DNA of 64,000 nt from Bradyrhizobium sp. (GCF_030693485.1 NZ_JAUYAN010000326.1:1-64000); one strand, 5' to 3'. Counted from the first letter of the stretch, positions 29,183 to 38,763 are shown. Translations and numbers: made by a program. Notes: a model not told the origin generated them from the letters alone.

Positions 29183-29479
29183 GCATCTCTCCCGATTTCC
29201 AATAGGCAATCCTACACCGGCGTCTGTTGATTTGAACACCTGCCTCGCCGGTACATTCCCGCCGAGCGCGCCATAATTTCAGCGGCTTCCCCTGAAGCAA
29301 GCGCGCACACGCCGGAATCCGTCCGCCACGGTAGAACATGACGAACATGTCATCGAGATGAACGAAGTCCGCAGGTGCGCTTCAGATTGGGTTCAGCGCG
29401 CGGCCATTAGGTTCAATGGCATGATCGACGGGCCCGGCCATCCGACCGGCCACCTCACGATCCCAAGAGGGACACGACC

Positions 29480-29710
29480 ATGCTGAAGATCATTTCTGCC
29501 GCGCTGCTTGCGGCTTCCGTGCTGGTGGCGGCGCCCGCGATGGCCCACGATCCGGGCCGGACCGCGCATGGCGCAGGGATCGGAACCGTCTACGTGCAGC
29601 CGGGTGTGTTCGACGCCAACGCCCGGATGGGACGTCACCATTACCGCCATCATCACCGGCATCACCGCAAGCATTTCCGTCATCACCATCGCTTCCACAA
29701 GCATCGCTGA
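29480..29710 (+). CDS. secreted His/Arg-rich small protein
   Basis: Signal peptide; C-terminus MGRHHYRHHHRHHRKHFRHHHRFHKHR. Confidence 0.6.
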   Translation: MLKIISAALLAASVLVAAPAMAHDPGRTAHGAGIGTVYVQPGVFDANARMGRHHYRHHHRHHRKHFRHHHRFHKHR

Positions 29711-29885
29711 AACTGATCCGCGGGGAGCGGCTTCATTCACATTGCCCCCGCTGCGCTTCGCGGATATCAGCCCCGGCCTGCGCGTCATTGCTTCCCCAAT
29801 GGCGGGCGGGCCGGTACGCTTTGCGGCAATTCCATTTCGCGGTGGGAAGGGATAGAACGGCCCGTCAAAGCCGGGGAATGACGGG

Positions 29886-30314
29886 TTGTATCTGGTTATA
29901 TCAGCAAAGCACGCGGCGATCCTGCTGTTGCCGCTCGCGCTCGCGGCCTGTGCGGGCGGCGACGAGAGCAGGAGCATCACCTATACGGACGATCGCGGCG
30001 TCGCCAACCAGCCATACCCCGCCAACTACCGCGCCGAAATCCTGGCGTTCCTGAAGACCTGGCTCAACAATCCCGTCGGCGTGCGCGACGCGGTCCTGGC
30101 GGAGCCGGTGCAGCGCACCGTCGGCGGCCGGCTGCGCTATGTCAGCTGCCTGCGCTTCGCCGCACGGGATTCCGGTGGTGCCTATCAGGAGGCGCGCGAA
30201 CGCGCCGTGCTGTTTGTCGACGGCCGGCTCGACCGCGTCATCGAGAACGCCGCAGAGCCCTGCGCCGGCGTGGTTTATGCGCCGTTTCCGGACCTCGGGA
30301 AGATGACGCGGTAG
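29886..30314 (+). CDS. hypothetical lipoprotein-like protein
   Basis: ILLLPLALAACAGGDES lipobox-like N-terminus. Confidence 0.6.
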   Translation: MYLVISAKHAAILLLPLALAACAGGDESRSITYTDDRGVANQPYPANYRAEILAFLKTWLNNPVGVRDAVLAEPVQRTVGGRLRYVSCLRFAARDSGGAYQEARERAVLFVDGRLDRVIENAAEPCAGVVYAPFPDLGKMTR

Positions 30315-30595
30315 CGTCAGCCGGCAGGCTTGCCGGCTTTGCCCGGGATTTCGCTCCCGGGACTTTCGATCACATTTCAGCGAGCATTGAACCTGAACCT
30401 GACTTCGGGAGACGCAGCCTATAGCTGCGGAGCGGGGCGGTGCGCGAATAAACTGGAATTGCCCTGGAACCAAAGGGACTTGTTGCCGTGCCGTCACAGT
30501 TAAGAACCATCGCGGCTCCGGCATTGCCGCGAAGCAACCTAATTGAGGCCACGTTGTTTGATTGTTGTCGATCGCGACAATAACGGGGAACAGTC

Positions 30596-31315
30596 ATGAA
30601 GAAGTTCTTGCTCGGCGCAGCCACCTTGATCGCCTTTGCCGCTCCCGCGGCGGCGGCTGACATCCCGGCGCGCACCTATTCCAAGGCTCCGGCCTACACC
30701 GCCCCCGCGGTGGTCTACAACTGGACCGGCTTCTACATCGGCGGCCATGTCGGCGGCGCCTTTGCGGGCGACAACAGCCTGCAGAGCAGCGACGTCCGCT
30801 TCATGGGCGGCGTTCAGGGCGGCTTCGACTACCAGTTCCACCCGAGCTGGGTGCTCGGCGCCGAAGCCCAGTACAGCTGGCTCGGCGGCGGCAACAACAA
30901 CAATGGCGTGCTGTTCCCGGCCGGCACGCTGGTCACCGGCAGCGCCAATGACCAGCTCGGCTCGGTCACCGGCCGGCTCGGTTATGCCTGGGGTCCGGCC
31001 CTGCTCTACGGCAAGGGCGGTTACGCCTGGCGCGACACCAACAATATCGGCGTCAGCATTGGCGGCGTACCGCAGCCCTTCGCCACCAGCGGCAACCGCA
31101 AGGACGGCTACACCGTCGGGGCCGGCCTGGAATACATGTTCGCGCCGAACTGGTCCGCCAAGGCCGAGTACCAGTATTACAACTTCGGCAACACGACGAT
31201 CACCGCCGGCCCGGCCGACGTCGTCGGCGCCCGGTTTCGCAACGACGACCACACCGTCAAGGTCGGCCTGAACTATCGTTTCGGCTGGGGTGGCCCGGTC
31301 GTCGCCAAATACTGA
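30596..31315 (+). CDS. outer-membrane beta-barrel protein (Omp25/31-like)
   Basis: MKKFLLGAATLIAFAAPAAAADIPARTYSKAP; NWTGFYIGGHVGGAF; VGLNYRFGWGGPVVAKY. Confidence 0.9.
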   Translation: MKKFLLGAATLIAFAAPAAAADIPARTYSKAPAYTAPAVVYNWTGFYIGGHVGGAFAGDNSLQSSDVRFMGGVQGGFDYQFHPSWVLGAEAQYSWLGGGNNNNGVLFPAGTLVTGSANDQLGSVTGRLGYAWGPALLYGKGGYAWRDTNNIGVSIGGVPQPFATSGNRKDGYTVGAGLEYMFAPNWSAKAEYQYYNFGNTTITAGPADVVGARFRNDDHTVKVGLNYRFGWGGPVVAKY

Positions 31316-31338
31316 GCAGGTTTCGCACTGAAACGAGA

Positions 31339-31367
31339 AGGGCCGGCCTTGCGCCGGCCTTTTTGTT
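31339..31367 (+). terminator. Rho-independent terminator
   Basis: AGGGCCGGCCTTGCGCCGGCCTTTTTGTTT just downstream of the OMP gene. Confidence 0.88.
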
Positions 31368-31503
31368 TAGAAATCTCATCTAGAACTCCCGGCGATGCAG
31401 CGATGGCGTTGGCGCCGTCAGCCCAAAAAATAAATATTGCCGGCGGCAGAACTTGGCCGCGCGATAGGCTATTATGGTTTAGCCGGTTGGTGGACAACGA
31501 ACA

Positions 31504-31766
31504 TGCGTGCTTTCCTGTTAGGACTTGCTTTATCGACCGTTTCGGCGCCTTGCGTCGCCCAAACCGTCCTGAAATCCGAACCCCTTGTGCTTGCTCCCTA
31601 TGAGGTCGCCTACGTGCAGGCCCCTTCCTGCGCGGCGGGTACGGTCCTCAAGGTGACCGGCGCCATCAGGGGCCTGCACCGCAAGAAGGTTTGCGTGGCA
31701 TGGACCGGTGACCAGGCCTCGCTGACGGTGGCTACGCCATCGGTCGAGGCCCTTTCAGGCCTGTAA
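31504..31766 (+). CDS. small secreted hypothetical protein
   Basis: Signal peptide MRAFLLGLALSTVSAPCVAQ. Confidence 0.5.
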
Positions 31767-32216
31767 ATGGCGCGCCGCCCCGCGGCGGACGATGAACCCA
31801 TGAATCCTGGTCGGGTAGTCGACCCTTCGCACACCGGGGGTAAGGCAGGGCTTTGGCGTGGCCTTGGGGGCACCCGCGACCGGGAAGCCGCGGCCCGGTT
31901 CGGGGTGAATCGGCCATTTCGGGCGGGAGTCCCTGAGTCGTAAACGAGTCCTGAATCCCTGCGAAAATATCGGGCGAGACTCCCAGGGTAGAATCGCCGG
32001 ATGTGTTGCGGGCCATGAAGATGACCCTGCAAACCTCCTGCGAACGCGTGCATGTCACGCTCACCGTCGCGCTGCTGGCGGCCTCCGCGGCCAATTTGGT
32101 GCTGGTATGTGCCTGGCTGTAACCGATTGACGGCGCGGCCAATTTCCTGATCAAACGAGGCAATCGGCCGGGCGCGGCAGCGCGCCGGATGTCGCGGGAT
32201 TGGGAGAGGCTTGGGG

Positions 32217-32585
32217 ATGATCGAGACGCTCAAGGCGCGGGTCAATGAGGATGAAGCGCTGGTCCGGCGCGGGCGGTTTCTCACCACCAGCTTCCTCCTG
32301 GAAGTCGGCCCGACCGCCTGGCTGATCCAGATCTTCGAGGGCAGGGTGGTGTCCGTTATGCGAGGCCCCTTCGTGATGCCGTCGTCGTCCTTTGCGCTGC
32401 GCGCGGCGGAAGAAGAGTGGCAAAAATTCTGGTCGAGCCGGCCGCCGCCCGGCTCCAACGATTTGATGGCGCTGATCAAGCGGCGGGCCCTGAAGGCCGA
32501 AGGCAACGTTCAGATCTTCATGGCCAATCTTCGCTACTTCAAGGAAGCGCTGGCGAAACTGCGCAGCGGCGGAGCGGCGGCATGA
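32217..32585 (+). CDS. hypothetical protein, coupled to downstream hydrolase
   Basis: MIETLKARVNEDEALVRRGRFLTTSFLLEVG; stop overlaps next ATG. Confidence 0.65.
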   Translation: MIETLKARVNEDEALVRRGRFLTTSFLLEVGPTAWLIQIFEGRVVSVMRGPFVMPSSSFALRAAEEEWQKFWSSRPPPGSNDLMALIKRRALKAEGNVQIFMANLRYFKEALAKLRSGGAAA

Positions 32586-33430
32586 GCGCGACCTTCGAGC
32601 CAGTCATCGGCCGCTACATGCATCTCGAACTGTTCGGACGGCCGCATCGCATCTATGTCGAGGAGGCCGGCGAGGGCACGCCGCTGTTGTGCCTGCACAC
32701 CGCGGGCTCCGACGGAAGGCAATACCGCGCCCTGATGAACGACGAACGCGTCACGGCCCGCCACCGCGTCATCGCCTTCGACATGCCCTGGCACGGCAAG
32801 TCGTCGCCGCCGGCGGGCTGGCACAACGAGGAATACCAGCTGACCTCGGCGCAATACACCACCATGATTCTCGAGATCATGACCGCGCTCGAACTCGATC
32901 GTCCGATCGCGATCGGATGCTCGATCGGCGGCCGCATCGCGCTGCATCTGGCACTCGAACACCCCGAACGCTTCCGCGCGATCATCGGTTTGCAGGCCGG
33001 CGCACATGTCGATCCCTATTACGACCTGAACTTCCTGCACCGGCCCGACGTCCATGGCGGCGAAGTCGCCGCCGCCATCGTCTCCGGCCTGGTGGGCCCC
33101 GACGCGCCCGACAGCGAACGCTGGGAAACGCTCTGGCATTACATGCAGGGCGGCCCTGGCGTGTTCAAGGGCGATCTCTATTTCTACAAGCTCGACGGCG
33201 ATATCCGCGGCCGGGTCGCGCAGATCGACACGCGAAAATGCCCGCTGTTCCTGCTGTCGGGCGAATATGACTATTCCTGCACGCCGGAGGAAACGCTTGC
33301 CGTCGCCGGCAGCATTCCAGGCTGCGAGGTCAGCATCATGAAGGGCCTCGGCCATTTCCCGATGAGCGAGAACCCGGCGGAGTTTTTGAAGCACCTGCTG
33401 CCGGTGCTGGAGAAGATCGGAAGCCGCTGA
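32582..33430 (+). CDS. alpha/beta-hydrolase
   Basis: PLLCLHTAGSDGRQY...AIGCSIGGRIALHLALEHPERF...GLGHFPMSENP. Confidence 0.85.
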   Translation: MSATFEPVIGRYMHLELFGRPHRIYVEEAGEGTPLLCLHTAGSDGRQYRALMNDERVTARHRVIAFDMPWHGKSSPPAGWHNEEYQLTSAQYTTMILEIMTALELDRPIAIGCSIGGRIALHLALEHPERFRAIIGLQAGAHVDPYYDLNFLHRPDVHGGEVAAAIVSGLVGPDAPDSERWETLWHYMQGGPGVFKGDLYFYKLDGDIRGRVAQIDTRKCPLFLLSGEYDYSCTPEETLAVAGSIPGCEVSIMKGLGHFPMSENPAEFLKHLLPVLEKIGSR

Positions 33431-33523
33431 TCGTTCGTTGCAATTGCCCATTCCACCGCAAACCCCTGCCTCACGCGACAAGCCGAGCTTCCAACATCGG
33501 CGCGTCACAAAACGGAGTGAAAC

Positions 33524-34573
33524 ATGATTATCGATCACGTGAAGCTGCTCAAGCTTGCCAACCGCATCGTCACGTTTGGTGGCAGTTCGCCGGCAGAGGC
33601 CACCATCGTTGCCGAGCATCTGGTCGAGGCCAACCTGCGCGGTCACGACAGCCATGGCGTCGGCATGCTGGTCGCCTATGTGCGCGACCTGGACAATGGC
33701 ACGCTGAAGGTCAACCAGACACCCGAGATCGTGTCGGACACCGGCACCATCTCGGTATGGGATGCCCGTGCCGGCTACGGCCAGGTGGTCGCCCGTCAGG
33801 CGGTCGAATGGGCGATCGGGGCGGCGCGGCAACATGGCGTGGCGGTGAACGGGTTGCGCAATGCGCACCATATCGGGCGCGTCGGGACCTATGGCGAGAT
33901 CGCCGCCCGCGCGGGAATGGTGGGGCTGCACTTCGTCAACGTCGCTTCGGGTAACCCGGGGGTCGCCCCGTTCCGCGGCCGGGAGGGCAGGTTCCTGACC
34001 AATCCGGTCTGCGTCGCCATCCCCGGCACTGACACCAACGAGCCGATCCTGCTCGATTTCGCCACCAGCCGCGTGGCGCTGGGAAAGGTCAGGGTCGCGC
34101 ACAATGCCGGCAAGCCGATGCTGGATGGCGCGTTGCTCGACCATGCCGGCCAGCCCACCACCGATCCCTCCGTCATGTACACCGAGCCGCGCGGCGTGGT
34201 GTTACCGTTCGGTGAGCACAAGGGGTCCGGCCTGGCGCTGGTGTGCGAACTTCTGGCCGGGGCCATTGTGGGTTCGCCCAGTGTCACCACGGCGACGCCG
34301 CCGGAGCGCGGCATCATCAACGGCATGCTGAGCGTCGTGATCGATCCGGCGAGGCTTTCCACACGCGACAGCATGCTCGCCGAGATCGACGCCATGATTG
34401 CCTGGGTGAAATCGGCCGAACCTGCCGATCGCGATCTGCCGGTCCTGATCGCCGGTGAGCCCGAGCAAATCGCCAAGGCCGAGCGCATCGCCAATGGTAT
34501 CAAAATCGACGACGCCACCTGGGGCCAGTTGATGGCGATCGCGGAGCGCTATCAGATTCGTCTCGATAGCTGA
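33524..34573 (+). CDS. Ldh-family (malate/L-lactate/ureidoglycolate dehydrogenase-type) oxidoreductase
   Basis: ANLRGHDSHGVGMLVAYVRDL; GLRNAHHIGRVGTYGE; LDFATSRVALGKVRVA. Confidence 0.88.
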   Translation: MIIDHVKLLKLANRIVTFGGSSPAEATIVAEHLVEANLRGHDSHGVGMLVAYVRDLDNGTLKVNQTPEIVSDTGTISVWDARAGYGQVVARQAVEWAIGAARQHGVAVNGLRNAHHIGRVGTYGEIAARAGMVGLHFVNVASGNPGVAPFRGREGRFLTNPVCVAIPGTDTNEPILLDFATSRVALGKVRVAHNAGKPMLDGALLDHAGQPTTDPSVMYTEPRGVVLPFGEHKGSGLALVCELLAGAIVGSPSVTTATPPERGIINGMLSVVIDPARLSTRDSMLAEIDAMIAWVKSAEPADRDLPVLIAGEPEQIAKAERIANGIKIDDATWGQLMAIAERYQIRLDS

Positions 34574-34608
34574 CGGGCCGGCATGGCGTGAGTTACCAAC
34601 GTTGCCGC

Positions 34609-34767
34609 TCAGGCGGCTTCGGTCCGGTTGTCGTCGAGCGTCTTTGCCTGCATCCGGCATTCGGCGGCAAATGACTGAAGGCGTTCGACCGTCAGTTTGT
34701 CCAGCACGTCCTTCGCCAGCCGTTCGGCGCGGGCGGCTTGCTGTTGCAGGTAATCAATCTTGCGCAT
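34609..34767 (-). CDS. small hypothetical protein (52 aa), absent from the ORF track
   Basis: MRKIDYLQQQAARAERLAKDVLDKLTVERLQSFAAECRMQAKTLDDNRTEAA; translated by hand. Confidence 0.6.
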   Translation of the reverse strand: MRKIDYLQQQAARAERLAKDVLDKLTVERLQSFAAECRMQAKTLDDNRTEAA

Positions 34768-34959
34768 GACCTCACCCTCCGGCGAGATAATTTGAAGCTA
34801 ATTGCTTCGTTCCCGACGTGCTGCAGTCTAGGTCAACGGATGGTAAAAGCTGTGAGCCAGGTCACGTTTCAGGTCACGTTGGTGTGTTTATTCTGATGCC
34901 GCGCGCAGCCAAGCGACGCTGCGGCCATGCCGACGCGGTAAAATTCTTGCTCGCGGCGG

Positions 34960-35124
34960 TCAGGCCTTGATGTCGACGATCGCGTCGCGCTCGGCCTGGT
35001 TCTTGGCGGCGAAGACGTCCAGCACGGCGTCGTTGATGATCCGCGGCGGCGCTTTTGCGGCTTGTTCGGCGAGCAGCTGAACTCTGGCCTGGGTGACGGC
35101 AACGGGCACGGGGTAGATTTGCAT
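34960..35124 (-). CDS. small hypothetical protein (54 aa), absent from the ORF track
   Basis: MQIYPVPVAVTQARVQLLAEQAAKAPPRIINDAVLDVFAAKNQAERDAIVDIKA; translated by hand. Confidence 0.55.
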   Translation of the reverse strand: MQIYPVPVAVTQARVQLLAEQAAKAPPRIINDAVLDVFAAKNQAERDAIVDIKA

Positions 35125-35313
35125 GGCAACCTCCGCCCCAAGGCTGTCACCGGCTTGTTTACGCTTTGTAAACGGATTCGGTTAACGGGCGCGATGCAAA
35201 ATCAGCGCAATGCGACCATTGAAAGGGGTTGCCGGTCGAATGCGTCACGCGCCGACTGGAACGCCGCCGGGTCATCCCGACGGCGTCCTGTTCGATCGGC
35301 AAGCCAGTGTGAC

Positions 35314-35592
35314 TTAGCGGCCGCCGCCGCCGCCACCACCGCCGCCGCCGCCACCACCGCCGGCATCCAGCATCGATTGGTTGAAGCGCGGATCGAGGCG
35401 GTTCATGTAATTGATCGTCGAGTCGGCCTTGCGCGAAAGCGTTGCCACATACGCCATGTGATCACCACACGCCTGGCGCGATACCGATTGATCGCAGATC
35501 CGGGGGCCAGCGGAAGCCGGCACCGTCGCCAGCGCGCTCAGCGCAACGAGCGTGCCCAAAGCAGCCGCAGATAATCTTGATTGCATCGACAT
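35314..35592 (-). CDS. small secreted protein with poly-glycine tail
   Basis: Signal peptide MSMQSRLSAAALGTLVALSALATVPASAG; ends GGGGGGGGGGGGGGR. Confidence 0.55.
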   Translation of the reverse strand: MSMQSRLSAAALGTLVALSALATVPASAGPRICDQSVSRQACGDHMAYVATLSRKADSTINYMNRLDPRFNQSMLDAGGGGGGGGGGGGGGR

Positions 35593-35804
35593 TTGAATTC
35601 TCCATTCCATGGGTTCGGCGAAACCGGAATGGCTCGCACGGAAGTTCGACGGTGTCAGATCGAAACCGGTTCGAACGCGTCGCTGAGAAAATCCGGACCC
35701 GGTCGAACACGTCGACGTGAACCGGACGTGATGCGGGCGCCGGGACACCATCAGATGCATGCTTCAGATGATAGCGCCGTGGCGGTTGGCTGGTCACTGC
35801 GGGC

Positions 35805-35850
35805 TGGTGCCGGTTGAGAGGATTGAACTCCCGACCTTCGGTTTACAAAA
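35805..35850 (-). tRNA. 3' half of a tRNA-Thr(TGT)-like gene only; probable prophage attachment core
   Basis: Minus strand TTTTGTAAACCGAAGGTCGGGAGTTCAATCCTCTCAACCGGCACCA: anticodon-loop side, T arm, acceptor 3' strand and CCA; no D arm or 5' acceptor strand upstream. Confidence 0.72.
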
Positions 35851-36117
35851 CCACCATGCGGTGGCGTGATGCGAGTCCGTTCAAGGGCTTAGCTGAACCG
35901 GGCAACACACCAAAGGGCACTAAAGGGCATTGGAATTCACAAGGTCCGAGCCAGTTGCGAGCCAGTACCTGCGAATTAGAGAATTCCATTCTCCTCGGCT
36001 ATTTGGGGATGGTGTAGGCGCCCGTCCCACAATCTCTCCGCAAGCCCGTGTCTGTCCGCGCACCCCTTTAACGCCCCCAGGGCGGTGGGGGTGGGGATAG
36101 CGCCGAAGGCGGGGCGT

Positions 36118-36291
36118 TTAGTAAAACCTGGGCCTCCGCTGCTCGTGCAGCACCATCAGGAGGACCATGGCCACCAAGAAGAGGGCCGTACCAATAACCA
36201 GCACCGGCCAACGAGGTGGGCTGTAGGTAAGCTCCCAGGCATTCCCGACGATCGGGATGGTGAGGCAGATGAGGGCGATTGCGAGCTTCAT
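36118..36291 (-). CDS. small membrane protein (57 aa), absent from the ORF track
   Basis: MKLAIALICLTIPIVGNAWELTYSPPRWPVLVIGTALFLVAMVLLMVLHEQRRPRFY; two hydrophobic segments. Confidence 0.6.
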   Translation of the reverse strand: MKLAIALICLTIPIVGNAWELTYSPPRWPVLVIGTALFLVAMVLLMVLHEQRRPRFY

Positions 36292-36349
36292 GGCCGGAGT
36301 CTAGTTTGCTCTGCGCTGTTTACAAGGGAAACTGCGAGTGGGGACTGGC

Positions 36350-36907
36350 ATGGCAAATGAAGATCTGTCTGCGCTTGGAGAAGCCTTTCGAGGCCTGCAC
36401 CCAACGCTTGTTCAGCAGGAGCAGATTTTTCGCGAGGCGGGGCGAACGGTAATCAGCTTCTCGAATATCGAATCCGACCTGACTTTCCTCTTCGGCGTTC
36501 TGGTGGGAGCAGACCTCTACACCAAGGCTGTGGCGACTTTTGAGGAAGTGAAGAACAACTTCGCACTAAAGCTCAAGCTCATTGACCTTATGGTTGAAAA
36601 GGAATGCACAGAGGCGGAGAAGACCGTGTGGCGCCCCATCTCCGGCACCATCAGCACCCACAAGGGTATCCGCAATCTCATTGCGCACCAAAGAATGAGC
36701 TTCCAGATACCGTCCGATTCAGACCAGCCGGCCGCCTCGCTTGTGGTACTGGAGCCCGCCCTGTTCTCGGGCCGCAAGGGCAGAAAGCTTGAGGGTCACG
36801 AAATAAAGGCAACGGCAGACGCATTAGAGCCGATTGCCGATCGAGTTTACGAGTTTGCCCGGGACCTCATGCTGCGCCGCGCGCCTGCTGCTGTACCTGG
36901 CGGCTAG
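36350..36907 (+). CDS. HEPN-like hypothetical protein
   Basis: Helical protein with R-N-L-I-A-H (R-x4-H) in KGIRNLIAHQRMSF. Confidence 0.5.
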   Translation: MANEDLSALGEAFRGLHPTLVQQEQIFREAGRTVISFSNIESDLTFLFGVLVGADLYTKAVATFEEVKNNFALKLKLIDLMVEKECTEAEKTVWRPISGTISTHKGIRNLIAHQRMSFQIPSDSDQPAASLVVLEPALFSGRKGRKLEGHEIKATADALEPIADRVYEFARDLMLRRAPAAVPGG

Positions 36908-38403
36908 TCTTCTTGCCCAAATTTCCGTCCGCCGTTCCACCTTTGCTCGCGGCCGTCTTTCCAGACCTGCATTGCAATGGTGTTGACGTATGTGCCAACC
37001 GAAGAGAACGAGCCGGCGGGGAGGTCGCGATAGGTCGCGTGCATTTGCTGCATCATCGTCCGGAATGCTTGGGCCTTCTTCGTACCGCGGAAATCTGTGC
37101 CGGCGGACATAATGGCGATCAAGAAGCCATCCGGCTTCAAGAATTTGAGCGCGTGCATGACGTGGTCAATATCCCGCTCGCGGTCAAAGGGCGGGTTCAT
37201 CACCACGCGATCATAAAGCCCGGTGTTGTCTGGTGAGAGGGTCAAGAAGTCTTGGCAGTAAACCCTCTTGAAAACTCCAAGTCGGTCCAAGCCCTTTGCC
37301 AAGTCGGGCTGAATCTCCACACAGTCCACCAAACCAGCCAGGCATCGGCCTGCCAAATGGCCCGTGCCCGCAGATGGCTCCAGCACGCGCATGCCTGATG
37401 CGATGTGCAGGTCCTTCAGGGCAAAGTCGCAGGCCTCGGGAGGGGTGGGGTAGAACCCGAAGTTCTTGGCAGGCGTAAGTTTGAAGACGCCCAGTGGGTC
37501 TTCTTCGGTCGGCTGTTTGTCGCCGATGACTTCGCCGTAGTACTCAGCAAGGAGGCGGTTGACCTTCTCCACCAAATCATCCCGCAAAAACCAAAGGTGT
37601 GCGTTGCCGTTTTTGAAGCCCCTTATCCGAAAATAGGAGGTTTCGGTCTCAGACTGGTGGGGTTGGTAACCGCGCCGGGACTGTTCAATGGCGCCGATTG
37701 CCGAGGTGTAGGAGCCGGTCAGATTTCCGTCGAGCATCGAAAAAGTACGTTCAATGTCAATTAGCGTATCCCGGTGATGCGACGTGTAAGACCAACCTCC
37801 ATATGCGCTGAAAGCATTGGTGAGGATAATACGGCCGCCCACCTTGAAGCCGTCGTGGCTCTTGAAGCGCCGGTCCAGCTTCGAAAAAGCATTGGCGATT
37901 CCACGACGGAAAATCATGTTGGATTCCGCGATAAACATTTGCAGCGTGGAGTGGATATTCTCAACGGTTGCCGGCGGCAGACCCTTTGCCATTTCGTCTT
38001 CGTTGATGATCTCGCCGGAATGGCGGTCAACCTGCTCCGGGATGTAGGCCATCTGTTGCCGGAGCTGGTCCTTGGCTTCCTTGTCCATCAGCCTTTCGAG
38101 GTCGGTGCGCTCGACCATGTAAGCCCACACCTGAGTGTCGATGAGGCGGCGGGCGACGCGGGAATAGCGCTCGCGATCGGGCAGGCAAACCGCAGCGTAG
38201 AAGTCCTTGATTTCTTGGTGATGGGAGCTTGTGAAGTGCCGCTCTGAGGGGTTGCAGCGGGCGGCCATCAATGCGGCGGCTTTTATCTTCTGGTCCGCAG
38301 TTTCAATCGCTCCCCAAGCCTCCTCATACAAAGAAAGGGCTTGGTTGCGGTAACCTACGATTTCCTCAACGGTAGCGCGGGAGACGAGGGCAAAAGTTTC
38401 CAC
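36904..38403 (-). CDS. DUF4942-type SAM-dependent methyltransferase
   Basis: GFYPTPPEACDFALKDLHIASGMRVLEPSAGTGHLAGRCL; VVMNPPFDRERD (NPPF); DUF4942-like N-terminal half. Confidence 0.82.
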   Translation of the reverse strand: METFALVSRATVEEIVGYRNQALSLYEEAWGAIETADQKIKAAALMAARCNPSERHFTSSHHQEIKDFYAAVCLPDRERYSRVARRLIDTQVWAYMVERTDLERLMDKEAKDQLRQQMAYIPEQVDRHSGEIINEDEMAKGLPPATVENIHSTLQMFIAESNMIFRRGIANAFSKLDRRFKSHDGFKVGGRIILTNAFSAYGGWSYTSHHRDTLIDIERTFSMLDGNLTGSYTSAIGAIEQSRRGYQPHQSETETSYFRIRGFKNGNAHLWFLRDDLVEKVNRLLAEYYGEVIGDKQPTEEDPLGVFKLTPAKNFGFYPTPPEACDFALKDLHIASGMRVLEPSAGTGHLAGRCLAGLVDCVEIQPDLAKGLDRLGVFKRVYCQDFLTLSPDNTGLYDRVVMNPPFDRERDIDHVMHALKFLKPDGFLIAIMSAGTDFRGTKKAQAFRTMMQQMHATYRDLPAGSFSSVGTYVNTIAMQVWKDGREQRWNGGRKFGQED

Positions 38404-38417
38404 ATCCTTGCCTCCCC

Positions 38418-38708
38418 TTAGTTCATATACCGCGAATGGTCTTCATCCCACTCCGCTGCGAGAATGCACACTTCATCGTCGGTGCGCACGTCAACTTCCC
38501 GCACACAAAGGTCAGCGCCATAGTGGGTTTCGGTGTTGCCAACGAAGGCGATTGCTTGGTCTTCTTCATCGAAGCTAATAATGCACTCGTCGAAGCGCTG
38601 GCCATCAAAGCCGGTACGCTTGCGGTAAACATCAAAGCGGAGGATGCGGTCATCGCACTGTGGGGCGACGCGGGCCAATTCGGAGTAGTTGTAACCAATA
38701 TTGCTCAT
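38418..38708 (-). CDS. hypothetical phage protein
   Basis: Start refined to MSNIGYNYSELARVAPQCDDRIL. Confidence 0.6.
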   Translation of the reverse strand: MSNIGYNYSELARVAPQCDDRILRFDVYRKRTGFDGQRFDECIISFDEEDQAIAFVGNTETHYGADLCVREVDVRTDDEVCILAAEWDEDHSRYMN

Positions 38709-38743
38709 GTGATGATCTTTCGTTGCCAGATCATCCTGAGTCT

Positions 38744-38763
38744 TAAAGTTGTATACCGCAACA
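38744..38763 (-). promoter_or_regulatory. repeated phage motif, copy 1
   Basis: Plus strand TAAAGTTGTATACCGCAACA, matches consensus AAGTYGTATACMGCAA. Confidence 0.5.

Noticed and set aside
32534-34144. 536-aa minus-strand ORF
   Set aside because: Antisense of the alpha/beta hydrolase and Ldh-family genes; composition is codon-shadow.
35805-35880. Intact tRNA gene
   Set aside because: No D arm or 5' acceptor strand can be found on the 5' side; only the 3' half is supported.
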